Shown piece after piece: positions 16,136-19,041 of a stretch of DNA of 19,041 nt. Every line of letters starts with the position of its first letter. The stretch's first letter is position 1. Both the position numbers and the translations under genes were made by a program. The notes under the pieces were generated by a model, which did no database searches, was not told the origin of the DNA, and worked only from the letters and a program-made list of their open reading frames with translations. The DNA is from an uncultured Eubacteriales bacterium (GTDB lineage Bacteria > Bacillota > Clostridia > Christensenellales > UBA1242): the NCBI GenBank assembly GCA_905187655.1, contig CAJJIV010000009.1:1-19041 (forward strand), given 5' to 3'.

Positions 16136-18109
16136 ATGGCAACAAATGATAAAGTAAAAACTAAAACTTATGATGCAAAAGACATACAAGTCCTTGAAGG
16201 CTTAGATGCTGTAAGACTAAGACCTGGTATGTATATTGGAACAACTGGAGTACGTGGATTGCATCACCTAGTATGGGAAATTGTAGACAATGCTATAGAT
16301 GAGGCTACAAACAAATTTGCAACTACAGTATCAGTGGTAATTAATAAAGATGGTTCCGTTTCGGTAAAAGATGATGGTCGCGGAATTCCAGTAGATTTGC
16401 ATCCAGTTTTAAAGGTTAGCGGGGTAGAAGTGGTATTTACTCAGCTTCATGCTGGTGGAAAGTTTAACAATGATAATTATAGTTATTCAGGTGGATTACA
16501 TGGTGTTGGTGCTTCTGTTGTTAATGCGCTTTCAGAATGGTTAGAAGTTGAAGTATGTAAAAATGGAAAAATATATAAACAACGATTTGAAAGCATAATG
16601 CAAAATGGTAAAGTTAGAGGTGGAGTTCCTGTTTATCCGTTAAAAGAAATTGGAGAAACAAAAGAACATGGTTCAAAAATTACATTCAAACCAGATGCAA
16701 GAATATTTGAAACCACAGTATTCTCTTTAGATACAATTGCAAAGCACCTAAAGGAATTAGCGTTTTTAAATAAGGGTGTAATAATAACACTTACTGATTT
16801 AAGGCTTCCTGAGCCATATAGTAAAGAATATAAGTATGATGGCGGTCTATCTGATTTTGTATGCTACCTTAATGATACTAAAAACAAATTACACGAAACT
16901 CCAATTTTTATTGAAGGCGAAAAAGATGGGATTATTGTTCAACTTGCTATGCAATATACAGATAGTTATTCTGAAAGTGTTTTTTCATATGTAAACAATA
17001 TTCCAACCAACGAAGGTGGAACACATGAAACAGGGTTTAAGTCTGCAATAACTAAAGTTTTTAACGACCAATTACGAAGACTTAATTTACTTAAAGATAA
17101 AGAACCTAACCTTATGGGTGAAGATTTTAGAGAAGGGTTAACAGCAGTTCTTTCAATTAAAATGAAGAATGTTCAGTTTGAAGGGCAGACCAAAAGCAAA
17201 CTTGGGAACCCAGAAGCAAAACCTGCGGTAGAGTCGGTTGTAATTGAAAAATTGACCGAATTTGTTTTAGATAATAAACGAAACAAATTTATGAATGTTA
17301 TTTATGAAAAGGCTTTGGGTGCCGCTCGTGTTCGAGAAGCTGCAAGAAAAGCAAAAGAAATAACAAGGGCAAAAAACAGCATAGATAGTTTTAACCTTGT
17401 TGGCAAACTGTCCTCTTGTACAGGCAAGAAAGCAGAAATGAATGAATTGTTTATTGTTGAAGGTGATAGTGCGGGTGGTTCAGCAAAAATGGCAAGGGAC
17501 CGTAAATTTCAAGCCATATTACCATTAAGAGGTAAACCTCTTAATGCAGAAAAAAAGAGAATAGACCAAGTGCTATCTAACGAAGAAATAAGAACAATAA
17601 TTTCAGCACTTGGCGCGGGAATTGGTGAAGATTTTTCACTTAAAGATTTGAAATATCATAAGGTAATTATTTTGGCAGATGCCGACCAAGATGGTGCTCA
17701 TATTCGTGCAATATTATTAACTTTTTTCTTTAGATATATGAAAGATTTAATAACTGATGGACATGTCTTTATTGGTATGCCACCATTGTACAGAGTTCAG
17801 AAGAAAGATAATATAGAATATGTTTATAGCGATGTTGAACTTCCAGAAGTTACTGCAAGATTTGGCAAGGGTTATATCATTCAGCGATATAAAGGTCTTG
17901 GCGAAATGGATCCTGAACAATTATGGGAAACAACAATGAACCCTAAGGATCGAACACTGGTTCAAGTTACTATAGAAGATGCTGCTGAGGCAGAGCGACT
18001 TATTACGACATTAATGGGTGATAATATTGAAGCCAGAAAACAATATATAAGTGAAAATGCTGACTTCAATAAAACTGATAGCATTCAATTTCTTAAAGCT
18101 ACAAAATAA
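16136..18109 (+). CDS. gyrB: Type IIA DNA topoisomerase subunit B (DNA gyrase B, possibly ParE)
   Basis: A 657-residue ATPase/TOPRIM subunit that, with a GyrA or ParC partner, changes DNA supercoiling or unlinks chromosomes. The GHKL ATPase region has RPGMYIG, EIVDNAIDEA (Glu48, Asn52), DDGRGIP and GLHGVGASVVNALS. The transducer region includes YVNNIPTNEGGTHETGF. The TOPRIM domain has EGDSAGG (442-448) with Glu442 and DADQDG (515-520) with Asp515, 517 and 519. QRYKGLGEMDPEQLWETTM, near the C-terminus, is typical of GyrB. Length fits GyrB/ParE of Gram-positives. WEIVDN, RYKGLGEM and the tail favour GyrB. However, no gyrA follows, and RDRKFQAILPLRGKPLN and ADADQDG resemble a second B-type copy seen in some Clostridia, so ParE or a paralogue is possible. 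Confidence 0.9.
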   Translation: MATNDKVKTKTYDAKDIQVLEGLDAVRLRPGMYIGTTGVRGLHHLVWEIVDNAIDEATNKFATTVSVVINKDGSVSVKDDGRGIPVDLHPVLKVSGVEVVFTQLHAGGKFNNDNYSYSGGLHGVGASVVNALSEWLEVEVCKNGKIYKQRFESIMQNGKVRGGVPVYPLKEIGETKEHGSKITFKPDARIFETTVFSLDTIAKHLKELAFLNKGVIITLTDLRLPEPYSKEYKYDGGLSDFVCYLNDTKNKLHETPIFIEGEKDGIIVQLAMQYTDSYSESVFSYVNNIPTNEGGTHETGFKSAITKVFNDQLRRLNLLKDKEPNLMGEDFREGLTAVLSIKMKNVQFEGQTKSKLGNPEAKPAVESVVIEKLTEFVLDNKRNKFMNVIYEKALGAARVREAARKAKEITRAKNSIDSFNLVGKLSSCTGKKAEMNELFIVEGDSAGGSAKMARDRKFQAILPLRGKPLNAEKKRIDQVLSNEEIRTIISALGAGIGEDFSLKDLKYHKVIILADADQDGAHIRAILLTFFFRYMKDLITDGHVFIGMPPLYRVQKKDNIEYVYSDVELPEVTARFGKGYIIQRYKGLGEMDPEQLWETTMNPKDRTLVQVTIEDAAEAERLITTLMGDNIEARKQYISENADFNKTDSIQFLKATK

Positions 18110-18110
18110 A

Positions 18111-18139
18111 AAAATGCTCTAATATTTAGAGCATTTTTT
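18111..18139 (+). terminator. Rho-independent terminator of the topoisomerase gene
   Basis: A 12-bp stem (AAAATGCTCTAA 18111-18122 with TTAGAGCATTTT 18126-18137), a tight TAT loop and a T run to 18139 begin right after the stop codon. Confidence 0.9.
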
Positions 18140-18386
18140 ATTATACTTTTTACAATGTTGGTACAAATTTTATTTGATTATTAATAGTACAGGGCGATGA
18201 TTCCTGCGATTGATAAATTAATCAAAGTAAACCCTTGGTGTCAAAATTGGGCAAAATTTGCCCTAATTTAATATCGTTCAAATTTGACTTTTGTTAAAAA
18301 TATGCTTTTAAATCAAATTTTGTTGTTTAATTATTTTAAAATTATTACGACGTAATTTTTGTGGTTTTTTAATAAGTTGTTAATTT
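18138..18386. other. AT-rich non-coding gap with two palindromes
   Basis: About 250 nt between the topoisomerase terminator and the stop of the minus-strand permease. I find no convincing gene. It holds the palindrome GGGCAAAATTTGCCC (18249-18263) and ATTACGACGTAAT (18344-18356), plus a small TTGAT/ATCAA hairpin (18210-18225). A 24-codon plus-strand frame starting at 18197 has no good ribosome site and is not called. Confidence 0.5.
18244..18269 (-). terminator. Possible weak terminator of the permease operon
   Basis: GGGCAAA-A-TTTGCCC (18249-18263) is a 7-bp near-perfect hairpin. It extends to about 12 bp through AAATT/AATTT with one bulged base. It lies about 120 nt downstream of the permease stop on the minus strand. 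Only a short TTTT follows, and the loop as written is a single base, so real folding must open the centre. It could instead be a protein-binding palindrome. Confidence 0.3.
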
Positions 18387-19040
18387 TTAACTTCGTTTTT
18401 TTGTTACTGCACTTTCTAAAAGTGAGACTAAAAAATACATTATACTAGCAAGAATGCATAGTATTAGTATTGCCGTCATTACTAAATCTAATTTAAATAT
18501 ATATCCGCCATAAACAATTAAGTAGCCAAGCCCAGCTTTACTGACAAGATACTCTCCCATAATTGTTCCAACCCAACTCATTCCTACGTTTATTTTTAAT
18601 ACCGAAATAAAAGTTGGAAAGCATTCAGGTAAAATTAATTTTGTTAAGATTTGAAATTTAGTTGCTCCCATTGTTTTCATTAATAATATCTTATCGTTAT
18701 CTACTGCCAAGAAAGCATTTAATAGGGTAACTATTGTTATAATTATGCAAATTAAAAATCCCATTAAAACAATGGCTTTTGTTCCTGCTCCACACCAAAT
18801 TATAATAAGTGGTCCAAGAGCAATTTTAGGCAAGCTATTAAATATTACTAAATATGGTTCTAAAATTTTTCTTGTTTTTTCAAAAGCAAATAAAATTATT
18901 GCAATTATGGTACCAACAGCCATAGATATTGTAAAGGCAAGTACCGTTTCGTAAAGTGTTATAAAACTGTGCTTAAACAGGTTTCCTTCTTTAAACAATG
19001 TTACAAGAGTCTTCGCAATTCTTGATGGAGAACTATATAA
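18387..19040 (-). CDS. ABC transporter permease, TauC/SsuC/NitT family (5' end outside window)
   Basis: The minus-strand frame is open to the right edge, so the gene is cut at its 5' end; 217 residues are visible. A TTG at 18998 is not a convincing start, because the codons before it read SPSRIAKTLVTLF, which fits the conserved LPSP-type sequence of this family. The EAA-type cytoplasmic loop that contacts the ATPase reads MKTMGATKFQILTKLILPEC. Several hydrophobic helices surround it, and the MSWVGTIMGEYL-GLGYLI segment is typical. Such permeases work with a periplasmic-type binding lipoprotein and an ATPase to import nitrate, sulfonates, taurine or thiamine precursors. The substrate is not readable here. 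Partner genes, if present, would lie upstream, beyond the right edge. The gene ends KKRS with TAA. Confidence 0.9.
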   Translation of the reverse strand, partial: LYSSPSRIAKTLVTLFKEGNLFKHSFITLYETVLAFTISMAVGTIIAIILFAFEKTRKILEPYLVIFNSLPKIALGPLIIIWCGAGTKAIVLMGFLICIIITIVTLLNAFLAVDNDKILLMKTMGATKFQILTKLILPECFPTFISVLKINVGMSWVGTIMGEYLVSKAGLGYLIVYGGYIFKLDLVMTAILILCILASIMYFLVSLLESAVTKKRS

Positions 19041-19041
19041 A

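Noticed and set aside
18197..18271. 24-codon plus-strand frame (starts MIPAIDKLIK) and a short hydrophobic minus-strand frame in the same place
   Set aside because: No proper ribosome site, very short, bounded by stops on both sides, and no recognisable family; likely chance.

Overview
The window is about 19 kb of AT-rich chromosome. It most likely comes from a low-GC Gram-positive bacterium of the Firmicutes, perhaps an uncultured gut-type Clostridia lineage. The evidence is low GC in coding and intergenic DNA, strong AAGGTG/GGGGA-type ribosome-binding sites, TAA as the main stop codon, a short Firmicutes-type RNA polymerase beta' of about 1170 residues, a lipoprotein foldase and a Gram-positive SOS box. 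TGA is used as a stop at two genes and the conserved proteins are intact, so the standard bacterial code fits. I cannot name the species.

Layout: (1) 1-198, the 3' end of an unrecognised gene. (2) 272-1927, a lipoprotein resembling PrsA/SurA foldases with a divergent parvulin-like region, closed by a strong terminator. (3) 2073-3329, a Y-family DNA polymerase (dinB type) with a LexA-box-like palindrome between its promoter and start codon. A small conserved-looking gene on the minus strand (3302-3532) converges on dinB and overlaps its 3' end. (4) 3636-7219, two translationally coupled ABC exporter half-transporters that look like an asymmetric heterodimer, followed by a terminator. (5) 7314-14856, an rpoB-rpoC operon with its own sigma-A-like promoter, a structured leader of about 200 nt and a terminator. 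(6) 14859-15986 on the minus strand, a stand-alone murG. (7) 16136-18109, the B subunit of a type IIA topoisomerase (gyrB/parE) divergent from murG, with its own terminator. (8) 18138-18386, a non-coding AT-rich gap with two palindromes. (9) 18387 to the right edge on the minus strand, a TauC/SsuC-type ABC permease whose 5' end lies outside the window.

Most genes are housekeeping functions in transcription, DNA topology, cell-wall synthesis and protein export, plus one SOS-linked translesion polymerase and one exporter. I see no mobile element, CRISPR array, tRNA or rRNA and no clear new multi-gene system. The points most worth following are: non-consensus residues in otherwise near-invariant parts of RNA polymerase (the beta' trigger loop and the beta rifampicin pocket); the structured rpoB leader, with rpoBC apparently separated from the ribosomal-protein genes that usually precede it; the small gene convergent with the SOS-controlled dinB; and the unusual foldase lipoprotein with a tyrosine tract and a large insertion.
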